Below are positions 42,610 to 50,718 of a DNA stretch of 64,000 nt, piece by piece (within the stretch, counting starts at the first letter, position 1; each line of letters begins with the position of its first letter). The translations under genes and the position numbers were made by a program. The stretch comes from Ramlibacter sp. GTDB taxonomy: Bacteria > Pseudomonadota > Gammaproteobacteria > Burkholderiales > Burkholderiaceae_C. The DNA lies in the NCBI GenBank assembly GCA_016713005.1, contig JADJPY010000001.1, forward strand, positions 372,001 through 436,000. The letters are read 5' to 3'. The notes under the pieces are model-generated. The model was not told where the DNA came from and did not search any database. It saw only the letters and a program-made list of their open reading frames with translations.

Positions 42610-43020
42610 ATGACTGCGTCCCGCCGAGCCAGCCGTGGCTTCACCCTGATTGAACTGATGATCGTGATTGCGATTGTCGGTATCCTGGCGGCCATTGCGT
42701 TACCCAGCTACCGCTCATACGTCCAGCGCGGCAACCGGGCGGATGCCCGGTCTACCTTGCTTGAAGCGGCTCAGCACATGGAGCGCCAGTACTCGATCCG
42801 CAATGAGTATGTCGCCAGCCTGCCCGCGCGACTGCAGGTCTCCCCTGCGGGAAGTGATGCGGGCGCACAGCGGTATGACCTGACCGTGGAGGTGTCCACA
42901 ACTGCCTACACGCTCACTGCCGCACCTGTCCAATCCGATTCAAACTGCGGAACGCTTACCCTTTTGAATACCGGAAAGAAGGGCAGCACCTACGGCTCAG
43001 TGGCCGAATGCTGGAAGTAG
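42610..43020 (+). CDS. pilE: type IV pilin-like minor pilin PilE
   Basis: Protein of 136 residues. Prepilin motif SRG/FTLIELMIVIAIVGILAAIALPSYRSYVQRGNRADA with Glu5. The C-terminal half has one disulfide pair (DSNCGTL.. AECWK), usual for PilE minor pilins of betaproteobacteria. AAGGAG before the ATG. Last gene of the operon, 12 bp after pilY1. Confidence 0.9.
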   Translation: MTASRRASRGFTLIELMIVIAIVGILAAIALPSYRSYVQRGNRADARSTLLEAAQHMERQYSIRNEYVASLPARLQVSPAGSDAGAQRYDLTVEVSTTAYTLTAAPVQSDSNCGTLTLLNTGKKGSTYGSVAECWK

Positions 43021-43032
43021 AAGCCCTGGACC

Positions 43033-43051
43033 CGCCAGAGCCAAACTGGCG
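43033..43051. terminator. possible hairpin between pilE and nrdR
   Basis: CGCCAG/CTGGCG stem with a 7-base loop between convergent genes. There is no T run on either side, so its terminator role is weakly supported. Confidence 0.3.
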
Positions 43052-43059
43052 CAGGTGTT

Positions 43060-43509
43060 CTACCGCCTCACCTCATCCACCAGCGTCTTGAATTCGTCAA
43101 TGTCTTCAAAGCTGCGGTAGACGCTGGCAAAACGCACGTAAGCCACCTTGTCGAGCTTTTTCAGCTCGCGCATCACCATCTCGCCGATCCGGTTGGACGG
43201 GATCTCCCGCACGCCCAGGCTGAGGAGCTTTTCCTCGATCCGCTCGATGGCGCTGTCCACCTGCTCGGTGCTCACGGGGCGCTTGCGCAGCGCCAGGTTC
43301 AGCGACGCGAGCAGCTTGGAGCGGTCAAATTCGATGCGCCGGCCGTCCTTCTTGACGACCGCCGGGTAGTTGACGTCGGGCCGCTCATAGGTGGTGAAGC
43401 GCTTCTCGCAGCTGGCGCACTGGCGGCGCCGGCGGATGAAGTCCCCGTCTTCGGCCACGCGGGTTTCCACCACCTGGGTGTCCACGTTGCCGCAGAAGGG
43501 GCATTTCAT
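43060..43509 (-). CDS. nrdR: transcriptional repressor NrdR
   Basis: Represses ribonucleotide reductase genes according to ATP/dATP. Protein of 149 residues: N-terminal zinc ribbon MKCPFCGNVDTQVVETR..CASCEKRFTTYER, then an ATP-cone domain (VVKKDGRRIEFDRSKLLASL.. SNRIGEMVMRELKKLDKVAYVRFASVYRSF). It is 19 bp downstream of glyA, the standard glyA-nrdR pair of betaproteobacteria. Confidence 0.96.
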   Translation of the reverse strand: MKCPFCGNVDTQVVETRVAEDGDFIRRRRQCASCEKRFTTYERPDVNYPAVVKKDGRRIEFDRSKLLASLNLALRKRPVSTEQVDSAIERIEEKLLSLGVREIPSNRIGEMVMRELKKLDKVAYVRFASVYRSFEDIDEFKTLVDEVRR

Positions 43510-43528
43510 GCCTGGTGCCCGCGGTGGA

Positions 43529-44773
43529 TCATGAATAGACGGGAAAGCGTGCCGTCAGCGCGTTGACCTTGGCGCGCACGGCGTCAACGTTGGCCGCGTC
43601 GCGGGGGTTGTCCAGCACGTCGGCGATCAGGTTGGCGGTCAGGCGGGCTTCTTCGTCCCGGAAGCCGCGGGTGGTCATCGCCGGGGTGCCAATGCGCACG
43701 CCGCTGGTGACCATCGGCTTTTCCGGGTCATTGGGGATCGCATTCTTGTTGATCGTCATGTGGGCGTTGCCCAGCACGGCTTCGGCTTCCTTGCCGGTGA
43801 TGCCCTTGGCGCGCAGGTCCACCAGCATGACATGGCTCTCGGTGCGGCCGCTCACGATGCGAAGGCCGCGCTGGGTCAGCGTTTCCGCCACGATCTGGGC
43901 GTTCTTCAGCACCTGCTGCTGGTAGACCTTGAACGAAGGCTCCAGCGCCTCCTTGAAGGCCACGGCCTTGGCCGCGATCACATGCATCAGCGGGCCGCCC
44001 TGCAGGCCGGGGAAGATCGCACTGTTGATGGCCTTCTCGTGCTCGGCCTTCATCAGGATGATGCCGCCACGCGGGCCACGCAGGCTCTTGTGGGTGGTAC
44101 TTGTGACGACGTCGGCGTGCGGCACGGGGTTGGGGTAGATGCCTGCGGCGATCAGCCCCGCATAGTGCGCCATGTCCACCATGAAGATGGCGCCCACGGC
44201 CTTGGCGACCCTGGCAAAGCGCTCGAAGTCGATGCGCAGGCTGTAGGCCGACGCGCCGGCAATGATCAGCTTGGGCCTGGCTTCGTGGGCCTTGCGCTCC
44301 ATCGCGTCGTAATCGATCTCTTCCTTGTCGTTCAGGCCGTAGCTGACCACGTTGAACCATTTGCCGGACATGTTCAGTGCCATGCCGTGCGTCAGGTGCC
44401 CGCCCTCGGCGAGGCTCATGCCCATGATGGTGTCGCCCGGCTTCAGGAAGGCGAGGAACACCGCCTCGTTGGCGGACGCGCCGCAATGCGCCTGCACGTT
44501 GGCGGCTTCGGCGCCAAAAATCTGCTTCACACGGTCCAGGGCCAGTTGTTCGGCCACATCCACGTATTCGCAGCCGCCGTAGTAGCGCTTGCCCGGGTAG
44601 CCCTCGGCGTACTTGTTGGTCAGCTGGGTGCCCTGCGCAGCCATCACGGCCGGCGAAGCGTAGTTTTCGCTGGCGATGAGCTCGATGTGGTGTTCCTGGC
44701 GCGCGTTTTCGGCCTGGATGGCAGCCCACAGCTGCGGATCGGTTTGCTCAATGAGAATGTTTCGTTGGTACAT
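43529..44773 (-). CDS. glyA: serine hydroxymethyltransferase
   Basis: Interconverts serine and glycine while loading tetrahydrofolate with a one-carbon unit; PLP enzyme. Protein of 414 residues starting MYQRNILIEQTDPQLW. Conserved ELIASENYASPAVMAAQGTQLTNKYAEGYPGKRYYGG, the PLP lysine in VTSTTHKSLRGPRGGIIL, and the C-terminal GVRIGTPAMTTRGF. AGGA lies 9 bases before the ATG. The gene has an unusually long, hairpin-rich leader (44774-45028). Confidence 0.96.
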   Translation of the reverse strand: MYQRNILIEQTDPQLWAAIQAENARQEHHIELIASENYASPAVMAAQGTQLTNKYAEGYPGKRYYGGCEYVDVAEQLALDRVKQIFGAEAANVQAHCGASANEAVFLAFLKPGDTIMGMSLAEGGHLTHGMALNMSGKWFNVVSYGLNDKEEIDYDAMERKAHEARPKLIIAGASAYSLRIDFERFARVAKAVGAIFMVDMAHYAGLIAAGIYPNPVPHADVVTSTTHKSLRGPRGGIILMKAEHEKAINSAIFPGLQGGPLMHVIAAKAVAFKEALEPSFKVYQQQVLKNAQIVAETLTQRGLRIVSGRTESHVMLVDLRAKGITGKEAEAVLGNAHMTINKNAIPNDPEKPMVTSGVRIGTPAMTTRGFRDEEARLTANLIADVLDNPRDAANVDAVRAKVNALTARFPVYS

Positions 44774-45028
44774 GGTGGCAGTTCCTGGCTGTGGATTCCC
44801 TTGGATCAAGGGCTGCCCAGGCGAACGGCTGAACACCGGCAAACTGGGCCCGTTGGGCGTCAATCACCGGCGGCACGCTTCCCAGTGGTTGTCCCGGCGT
44901 CTGCCGGGGGGCCACGTCAGCGGTGTCGCCTTTCAGGGCGCCCCGCCTATCGCCAGTTGCGTGCCATCCGAGTTTACCCGAAGCATCCCGACCGCACGTC
45001 CCCCCGGGGCCAGCGGTCAGCGTTCCAA
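44774..45028 (-). promoter_or_regulatory. glyA leader with structured RNA potential
   Basis: No coding sequence is supported in this 255-bp gap. On the glyA strand it contains a hairpin CCGGCAGACGCCGG (44894-44907) and a possible pseudoknot: stem GCCCAG/CTGGGC (44849-44844 with 44820-44815), whose loop bases CCGTT (44828-44824) can pair with AACGG (44854-44850). A hairpin CCCTTG/CAAGGG (44798-44812) lies just before the ribosome binding site. It does not match the glycine riboswitch consensus that I know. Confidence 0.4.
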
Positions 45029-45850
45029 TCAGGATTCCGTCCAGGCAGCGACCTGGTCGACGGCCGGCTTCTGGGGCGCGGGCGCCACCACCGGCTGCGC
45101 TGTCGCGGCCGGTGTCACCTGGGGCGCCAGCGCGACCGAGCGGCCATCGGCCACCTGGCGCAGGCGGGCATGTTCGGCCAGCACCTTGCCGACGTAATCG
45201 GAGCCGTCGTTGGAGACCGCGCCCACGTACAGGCGCAAGCCGCCCTCGAGCGAGCCGGCGCGGGCCACACATTCCTGCAGCACCCGCACGCCCACCCGAA
45301 GGTTGCTCACCGGGTCAAACGCCGCGAGGTTGCCGCCAAAGCTCTGGTACTTGTCCGAATGCACCTTGGTCATCACCTGCATCAGCCCCTGGGCGCCGAC
45401 GGGGCTCTGGGCAAACGGGTTGAAGCCCGATTCGACGGCCATCACCGCCAGCACCAGGGTAGGGTCCAGCTTGGCGCGCGTCCCGGTTTCCCAGGCTTCC
45501 GCCACCAGGGCACCCACGGGTTCGGGGGCGACCTTGTACTTGCGGCTGATCCACAAGGCCACGGCGGCCTGGGATTTGGGCAGCTCATGCAAGTGCGCCG
45601 CAGTGGCGCGCTCGCTCGCGTCGGGCTGGGGTTCCAGTCCGGTGGTGGTGAACTGGCGGTCTTGCAGCCAGCCCATCAGTTTTGCTTCGCCTGCCTGACG
45701 CAAGTCGGGGCGGGCTGTCAGGGTGATCACGGCAAACAGCACAAGCAGGCCGACCAGGGCGGCGCCATGCTGGGTGATCTCAAAAAAGCCCTGTGTCACA
45801 CGGGTCGAGAAGCGTCTCGCCCCAAGGCTCAGTCGTCCTAACGCTGTCAT
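45029..45850 (-). CDS. membrane-anchored lytic transglycosylase (SLT domain)
   Basis: Protein of 273 residues. An N-terminal transmembrane segment (HGAALVGLLVLFAVITLTA) is followed by a linker and an SLT/lysozyme-like domain with the catalytic Glu in VMAVESGFNPFAQSPVGAQGLMQVM, and NLRVGVRVLQECV. The C-terminus is proline/alanine-rich. It would cleave peptidoglycan glycan strands from the periplasmic side. Its mRNA has a leader of about 175 bases with strong hairpins (45851-46036). Confidence 0.85.
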   Translation of the reverse strand: MTALGRLSLGARRFSTRVTQGFFEITQHGAALVGLLVLFAVITLTARPDLRQAGEAKLMGWLQDRQFTTTGLEPQPDASERATAAHLHELPKSQAAVALWISRKYKVAPEPVGALVAEAWETGTRAKLDPTLVLAVMAVESGFNPFAQSPVGAQGLMQVMTKVHSDKYQSFGGNLAAFDPVSNLRVGVRVLQECVARAGSLEGGLRLYVGAVSNDGSDYVGKVLAEHARLRQVADGRSVALAPQVTPAATAQPVVAPAPQKPAVDQVAAWTES

Positions 45851-46024
45851 AGCACTTCCTTTCTGCGCGCGGGTTCGCGGGGGCCTTCAAGGGCTTCTCC
45901 AGCGACTCCTCGTTTGGATTGGTACGCCATCAAGAACGGGCCGGTCTTTCGGACTTCAAGCCCCGTCCTGACTTAGCCGGGTTCGGCAGCGGGTTCGGGT
46001 TCTCCCTTACTCAATTTCAGGGTT
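45851..46024 (-). promoter_or_regulatory. structured 5' leader of the transglycosylase gene
   Basis: About 175 bases between the predicted start of transcription and the ATG. On the minus strand it holds hairpin GCCGAACCCGGC (45976-45987) and an ACGGGGC..GCCCGT stem enclosing GTCCGAAAGAC (45936-45966), followed by purine-rich sequence and AAGGAAG before the start. The layout looks like a cis-regulatory RNA, but I cannot assign it to a known riboswitch class. Confidence 0.4.
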
Positions 46025-46030
46025 GGGCGG

Positions 46031-46060
46031 ATTCTAGGGGCTCGTTTAATACCAAGTCAA
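46031..46060 (-). promoter_or_regulatory. sigma-70-type promoter of the transglycosylase gene
   Basis: Minus strand: -35 TTGACT (46060-46055), 18-bp spacer, -10 TAGAAT (46036-46031), with an AT-rich upstream region (46055-46115) resembling an UP element. Confidence 0.6.
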
Positions 46061-46423
46061 GAATATAAAATTAACTTGTTATTACAATAATTGCGAATTT
46101 TCAATGTGATTTCATCCAGTTCTGGGTCTGAATTGGCGTGCCAGCTCTCCAAAACCAGGTGGTCCTGACCGTGAGCGCACCATGATTCACTATCAAATTG
46201 ATAGCAATACATCAAGTACTGGCGGGGGCTGAAGCCTGATTTGACCCATGTTTCCGGCGGCGGGGCCACGCGCCCCGCCGGGACGGGGCGGGCTTGTGCG
46301 AGGCCTTGGGTCGCGCCCGCGCAGGCCGGGCGAGGCTCTCCGTGCAAATTGCTGGGTTCACCTCTCTAGCCGACGAGCGGCAGACGACCAATCGGGTCGG
46401 GCAGGTCCATTTGAAACCCTGAT
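46061..46423. other. repeat-rich spacer, no gene seen
   Basis: AT-rich DNA to about 46115, dispersed repeat copy 6, then a 9-bp-stem hairpin CGGCGGGGC/GCCCCGCCG (46258-46280) and further GC-rich direct and inverted elements. Open frames here have no family resemblance. Confidence 0.5.
46189..46245 (+). repeat. dispersed repeat, copy 6
   Basis: Palindrome ACTATCAAATTGATAGC (46189-46205), AATACATCAAGTAC, TGGCGGGGGCTGAAGCC, TGATTTGACC. It is in the intergenic region between the transglycosylase and DUF748 genes. Confidence 0.78.
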
Positions 46424-46452
46424 TTGAATCCGTGGCCACCGCCGCCTAAGCT
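46424..46452 (+). promoter_or_regulatory. candidate promoter of the small RNA
   Basis: TTGAAT, 17-bp spacer, TAAGCT. The -10 is weak; the position fits the start of the hairpin-rich region that follows. Confidence 0.3.
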
Positions 46453-46458
46453 GAACAG

Positions 46459-46668
46459 GCCCGGGCGACCGGGCAGTGCCGAAAGGAGCTCCGCCGGTTC
46501 GCAAGACCTGGTTTCGGGGCAGCCCCGGCCCATCCTGGAGGCAATCCATTGCCTCCAATGCAGTCCGGGACGATCCTCTCCCGGCTGCAAACCCAGACGG
46601 CATGGGCTGCAAATCGCCCGCCGTCAAGCCCGGTGGGCTGGCCTCAAGGCCGACCGACCGGGCTTTTT
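46459..46668 (+). ncRNA. candidate structured small RNA or attenuating leader
   Basis: About 210 bases without a supported coding sequence and with several perfect hairpins: GGAGGCAA/TTGCCTCC (46537-46556), GCAG-CCGGGA/TCCCGG-CTGC (46560-46588) and CCCA/TGGG (near 46595). It finishes in a strong rho-independent terminator (46626-46668). The terminator lies 58 bases before DUF748, so this could be a free sRNA or a terminated leader. Not recognised as 6S, tmRNA, RNase P or SRP RNA. Confidence 0.42.
46626..46668 (+). terminator. rho-independent terminator before the DUF748 gene
   Basis: Perfect 9-bp outer stem AAGCCCGGT/ACCGGGCTT with an inner GGCC-TCAA-GGCC hairpin, followed by TTTTTG. No coding gene ends just upstream, so it must end a non-coding transcript. 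Confidence 0.75.
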
Positions 46669-46726
46669 GTTGTCGGGTATTTTTTCCACCATTGACCTTT
46701 GTCCGCGCCCGGCCAAAACTCGGGCC

Positions 46727-49700
46727 ATGGATGTACAAACAATCAGGCATAACAAATGGGCGCGCCGCGCGGCTTGGGCCGCCGGTGGGGTGTTGGCGTT
46801 GTGGGCGGTCGCCTGGGTGGCGGTGCCTCCCCTGGTGCGCAGCCAGGCCGAAAAGATCGCCAGCGAGCAGCTGGGCCGCAAGGTCACCATTGGCAAGGTG
46901 GATTTCAGCCCCTGGTCACTGGAGCTGTCGGTACACGACCTGGCCATTGCCACCGCCGACGGGAGCGCGGCCCAGCTGGCCGTCAAGCGCCTCTATATAG
47001 ATGCGGAGCTGCAATCCCTGCTGCGCCTGGCGCCGGTGATCGATGCGGTCAGCGTCGAGCAGCCGGCGGTTCGCCTGACGCACCTGGGCGGCGGGCGCTA
47101 CGACATCGACGACATCCTGGCCAGGCTCAACAAGCCGTCGACCCAGCCCGCGGGGGAGCCGCAGAAGTTCGCGCTGTACAACCTGGCCATCAGCGGCGGC
47201 TCGTTGGACTTTGCCGACAAGGCCGTGAACAAAACGCACGAAGTGCGGGATTTCGCGCTGGGCATCCCTTTCCTGAGCAATCTGCCCTCCCAGCGCGAGG
47301 TCAAGGTCGAGCCACACCTGGCGCTGGCGCTCAACGGCAGCCGGTTTGACTCCACCGCCCAGGGCACGCCGTTTACCCAGACGCGCAAGACCGATGCGCA
47401 GATCACGTTGCGCCAGTTCGACCTGAAACCGTATCTGGGCTACCTGCCAGCGGGGCTGCCGGTCAAGCTGCTGGGCGCCGTCGTCAGTGCCGACGTCAAG
47501 CTGGCCTTCGAGCAGAACCCGACAACCCAGGTTCGCCTGTCCGGCACGGTTGGCGTGGACAAGCTGGCTGTGGCCGACGCGGCGGGGGGCGACCTGCTTG
47601 CCGTGCAGCAGATCAAGGTGGGGCTGGAGGACGTGCGCCCCCTGCAACAGGTGGTCAGGCTCTCGAAAGTCGAGATCCAGTCGCCCCAGGTCAGCGCGGC
47701 GCGCGGGCGGGACGGGCGCATCAACCTGGTGCCCCCGGCGCCTCCCGCAGCGGCAAACGCTCCTGAAAAGATAGCAGGTCAGCAAGCACCGGCGGGGGCT
47801 GCAGCCCAAAAAGCCTCTGAAAAATCCCCTGAAACGCCGTCCAAAGCCAAACCCTGGGAAGTGGCCGTCGCGCAAGTGCTCGTGCACGCGGGCGGCGCCA
47901 CATGGAGCGACGACGCCGTCGCGCCCAAGGCCCGACTGGCCTTGAGCCAGCTGGAGCTGGACGCCAAAGGGATCGCGCTGCCGTTTGCCCAGCCGCTGCA
48001 GTTCACCGGCTCGGCCACGCTGGAGAAAACCACACTCACCTTTGGTGGCCAGGCCACCGACCAGGCCGCCACCGCCACGCTGAGCCTGAACCAGCTGCCG
48101 CTGGCCCTGGCTGCGCCGTACCTGGCGCAGTTTGTCGAGCCGGCTGTCGCCGGCCAGCTCGGCGCGGACGTTGGCGTGCGCTGGTCCTCCGCCGGCGTGT
48201 TGGTGGTGTCTGCCCCCCGCGTGGAGCTGGGCAGCCTGGCCGTCACGCAAGGCCGCAACCCGCTGGCGTCGGTGCAGAAGATCGAACTGGCAGGGCTGGA
48301 AGCGGACCTGGCCCAGCACAGCGTGCGCGCCGACAGGCTGGTCATCACGCAGCCCAAGGCACGCGTGGAGCGCGGCGAGGACGGCCGCTGGATGGTCGAG
48401 CGCTGGCTCAAGACCCCCGCGGCGACACCGCCTTCGGCGCCCCCGCCCAAGGCAGCAGTCGGCGCTGGAGCCGACAAGCCCTGGGCGGTGACGCTGGGAG
48501 AGCTGGCCGTGACTGGCGGGCCGATCTCGGTGTCGGACCTGTCGCTGGCCAAACCGGCGGTATTCGAGGTGTCGGCGATCCAGCTGCGGGCCAGCCAGCT
48601 GGAGCTGGGCGGGCGCAAGCCGTCGACCGTGAGCCTGTCGCTGCGGCTGGGCGCAGGGCAGACCGACACCGGCAAGCTGTCGGTGCGCGGCCAGCTCACG
48701 ATGGCCCCGCTGGCGGTCCAGGCCGATATCGACGCCAGCCAGTTGCCGGTGCACGCTTTCGAGCCGTACTTTGCCGACCGGCTCAATATCGAACTGCTGC
48801 GCGCCGATACCAGCTTCAAGGGCAAGCTGCGTTTTGCCAGCGCCGATGCCGGGCCCACGGTGCGGCTAAGTGGCGACACCACCATCGAGGAGTTCCGCGC
48901 CAACAGCGTGGTGTCGTCCCTGCCGTCAGGGAGCATGACAACGCCCACGGCGGCGTTGGCCACCAGCGGCGGCCAGGCCGCCGGCGCTCCGGAGGCGGCG
49001 GCGCCGTCGCGGGAGCGCCGCGGCCTGCGCATCGGCGAGGAGTTGCTGTCCTGGAAGGCCCTGGCCGTGCGCGGCCTGGATGTGGCGGTCACGCCCGGCA
49101 CGGCCACCACCGTCAACTTGCGCGAGACGGCGCTCAGTGATTTCTATGCCCGCGTCGTCATTCGCGAATCCGGTCGCATCAACCTGCAGGACATCGTCAA
49201 GAGCGCCCCGGCGGCGGGCAGCGCGACGGCCGCCGCTGCCGCGCCGGCTGCAACGCCCACCGCCATCACCACCGCCGCAGCACCGGCAGGCAACCGGGCC
49301 AGTGGCGCCGCCCCGGCCCCGGCCACCCCGGCCTCCGCGCCAGCCGCGACGGGCGAACCCGCTGCGGTGATCGCGTTCGGGCCGATCAGCCTGATCAACG
49401 GCAAGGTGCTGTTTTCCGACCGGTTCATCAAGCCCAACTACACCGCCAACCTCAGCGAACTCACCGGGCGGCTCAGCGCGTTCTCGTCGGTGGCGCCAGG
49501 TGGCGCGCCGCAACTGGCCGATCTGGAGCTGCGCGGGCGGGTCGAAGGCACGGCCTCGCTGGAAGTGCTGGGCAAGCTCAACCCGCTGGCCAAGCCGCTG
49601 GCGCTGGACATCAAGGGCAAGGTGCGCGACCTGGAGTTGTCCCCGCTGACGCCGTATTCGGTCAAGTACGCCGGCCACGGCATCGAACGCGGCAAGCTCA

Positions 49701-50638
49701 GCGTGGATGTGGCCTACCTGATCGAGCCCAGCGGGCAGCTCACCGCCACCAACACGCTGGTGCTCAACCAGCTGACGTTTGGCGAGAAAGTGGAGGGCGC
49801 GCCCAACAGCCTGCCCGTCAAGCTGGCGGTGGCGCTGCTGGCCGACCGCAATGGCGTGATCGACATCAACCTGCCGATCTCGGGCTCGCTCAATGACCCG
49901 CAGTTCAGCCTGGGTCCGATCATCTTCAAGGTCATCGTCAACCTGATCGTGAAGGCCATCACTTCGCCGTTCTCGCTCCTGGCGGGCGCCATGGGCGGGG
50001 GCGGGGACGAACTCAGCATGGTCGCGTTCCAGCCCGGCAGCGCGGAACTCACCGAGCCCGCCAGGCAGGGCCTGGACAAGGTGGCCAAGGCGCTCACCGA
50101 CCGGCCGGCGCTCAAGATGACGGTGGTGGGCACCAGCAGCCTTGAGGTGGAGCGCGATGGCTTCAAGCGCGAGCGCCTCAAGCAGCTGGTGCAGGCCGAG
50201 AAACGCCGCGCCGGTGTCGTGGCCGGAAGCACCTCGACGGCAGCTGTTTCGGTGAGCGCGGCGGAATACCCGGTGCTGCTCAAGGAGGTCTACCGCAGGG
50301 CCGACATGCCCAAACCGCGCAACCTGGTGGGCATGGCCAAGGACCTCCCCGCGGCCGAAATGGAGGCACTCCTGCTGGCCAACATCCGCGTCACCGAGGA
50401 CCACATGCGCGAGCTCGCGCTGGCGCGGGGCGTGGGTGTGCGCGACTACCTGGCCGGCAAGAACCTGGCCCTGGAGCGCCTGTTCCTGGGCGCGGCCAAA
50501 ACAGGCGCCGACAAGCCGGCGGCGACCGACAAGACCGCTGCTGCGGCGGCGGACAAACCCGACAGCGCCGCGCCCGCAGCGAAGCCGGCCGCCGCCGCCT
50601 GGAGCCCGCGCGCCGAACTGAATCTGGCCACGCGCTGA
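46727..50638 (+). CDS. DUF748 (AsmA-like) envelope protein, 1303 aa
   Basis: Very large protein with one N-terminal membrane helix (AAWAAGGVLALWAVAWVAVPPLV) and a long AsmA/DUF748-type beta-rich periplasmic region: IASEQLGRKVTIGKVDFSPWSLELSVHDLAI is the usual beginning. NKVLFSDRFIKPNYTANLSELTG and LPISGSLNDPQFSLGPIIFKVIVNLI lie near 1000-1130, and an OmpA-like stretch (VAFQPGSAELTEPARQGLDKVAKAL) is at the end. AsmA-like proteins are candidates for lipid transport between membranes. An Ala/Pro linker near residue 350 contains dispersed repeat copy 7 in frame. Confidence 0.85.
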   Translation: MDVQTIRHNKWARRAAWAAGGVLALWAVAWVAVPPLVRSQAEKIASEQLGRKVTIGKVDFSPWSLELSVHDLAIATADGSAAQLAVKRLYIDAELQSLLRLAPVIDAVSVEQPAVRLTHLGGGRYDIDDILARLNKPSTQPAGEPQKFALYNLAISGGSLDFADKAVNKTHEVRDFALGIPFLSNLPSQREVKVEPHLALALNGSRFDSTAQGTPFTQTRKTDAQITLRQFDLKPYLGYLPAGLPVKLLGAVVSADVKLAFEQNPTTQVRLSGTVGVDKLAVADAAGGDLLAVQQIKVGLEDVRPLQQVVRLSKVEIQSPQVSAARGRDGRINLVPPAPPAAANAPEKIAGQQAPAGAAAQKASEKSPETPSKAKPWEVAVAQVLVHAGGATWSDDAVAPKARLALSQLELDAKGIALPFAQPLQFTGSATLEKTTLTFGGQATDQAATATLSLNQLPLALAAPYLAQFVEPAVAGQLGADVGVRWSSAGVLVVSAPRVELGSLAVTQGRNPLASVQKIELAGLEADLAQHSVRADRLVITQPKARVERGEDGRWMVERWLKTPAATPPSAPPPKAAVGAGADKPWAVTLGELAVTGGPISVSDLSLAKPAVFEVSAIQLRASQLELGGRKPSTVSLSLRLGAGQTDTGKLSVRGQLTMAPLAVQADIDASQLPVHAFEPYFADRLNIELLRADTSFKGKLRFASADAGPTVRLSGDTTIEEFRANSVVSSLPSGSMTTPTAALATSGGQAAGAPEAAAPSRERRGLRIGEELLSWKALAVRGLDVAVTPGTATTVNLRETALSDFYARVVIRESGRINLQDIVKSAPAAGSATAAAAAPAATPTAITTAAAPAGNRASGAAPAPATPASAPAATGEPAAVIAFGPISLINGKVLFSDRFIKPNYTANLSELTGRLSAFSSVAPGGAPQLADLELRGRVEGTASLEVLGKLNPLAKPLALDIKGKVRDLELSPLTPYSVKYAGHGIERGKLSVDVAYLIEPSGQLTATNTLVLNQLTFGEKVEGAPNSLPVKLAVALLADRNGVIDINLPISGSLNDPQFSLGPIIFKVIVNLIVKAITSPFSLLAGAMGGGGDELSMVAFQPGSAELTEPARQGLDKVAKALTDRPALKMTVVGTSSLEVERDGFKRERLKQLVQAEKRRAGVVAGSTSTAAVSVSAAEYPVLLKEVYRRADMPKPRNLVGMAKDLPAAEMEALLLANIRVTEDHMRELALARGVGVRDYLAGKNLALERLFLGAAKTGADKPAATDKTAAAAADKPDSAAPAAKPAAAAWSPRAELNLATR
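47759..47815 (+). repeat. dispersed repeat, copy 7 (inside DUF748 gene)
   Basis: GCTCCTGAAAAGATAGC, AGGTCAGCAAGCACC, GGCGGGGGCTGCAGCC, CAAAAAG. The palindrome is degenerate on its left arm, while the tail is nearly perfect. It is read in frame as part of a linker (APEKIAGQQAPAGAAAQKA). Confidence 0.7.
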
Positions 50639-50718
50639 GCGGCGGGGCGTTTCGCGGTGAAAATAGCGGCTTTCCCGCCGGGCCTGCCGGCGGCCCGGTC
50701 CTTGCCTTCCCATTTTTC

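Noticed and set aside
44774..45028. Glycine riboswitch before glyA
   Set aside because: The conserved elements of the glycine aptamer that I know are not present; only unspecific hairpins and a possible pseudoknot are visible.
44748..45272. 174-codon minus-strand frame spanning the glyA leader
   Set aside because: It overlaps the transglycosylase gene out of frame and the leader; the translation is Arg/Gly-rich and resembles no family.
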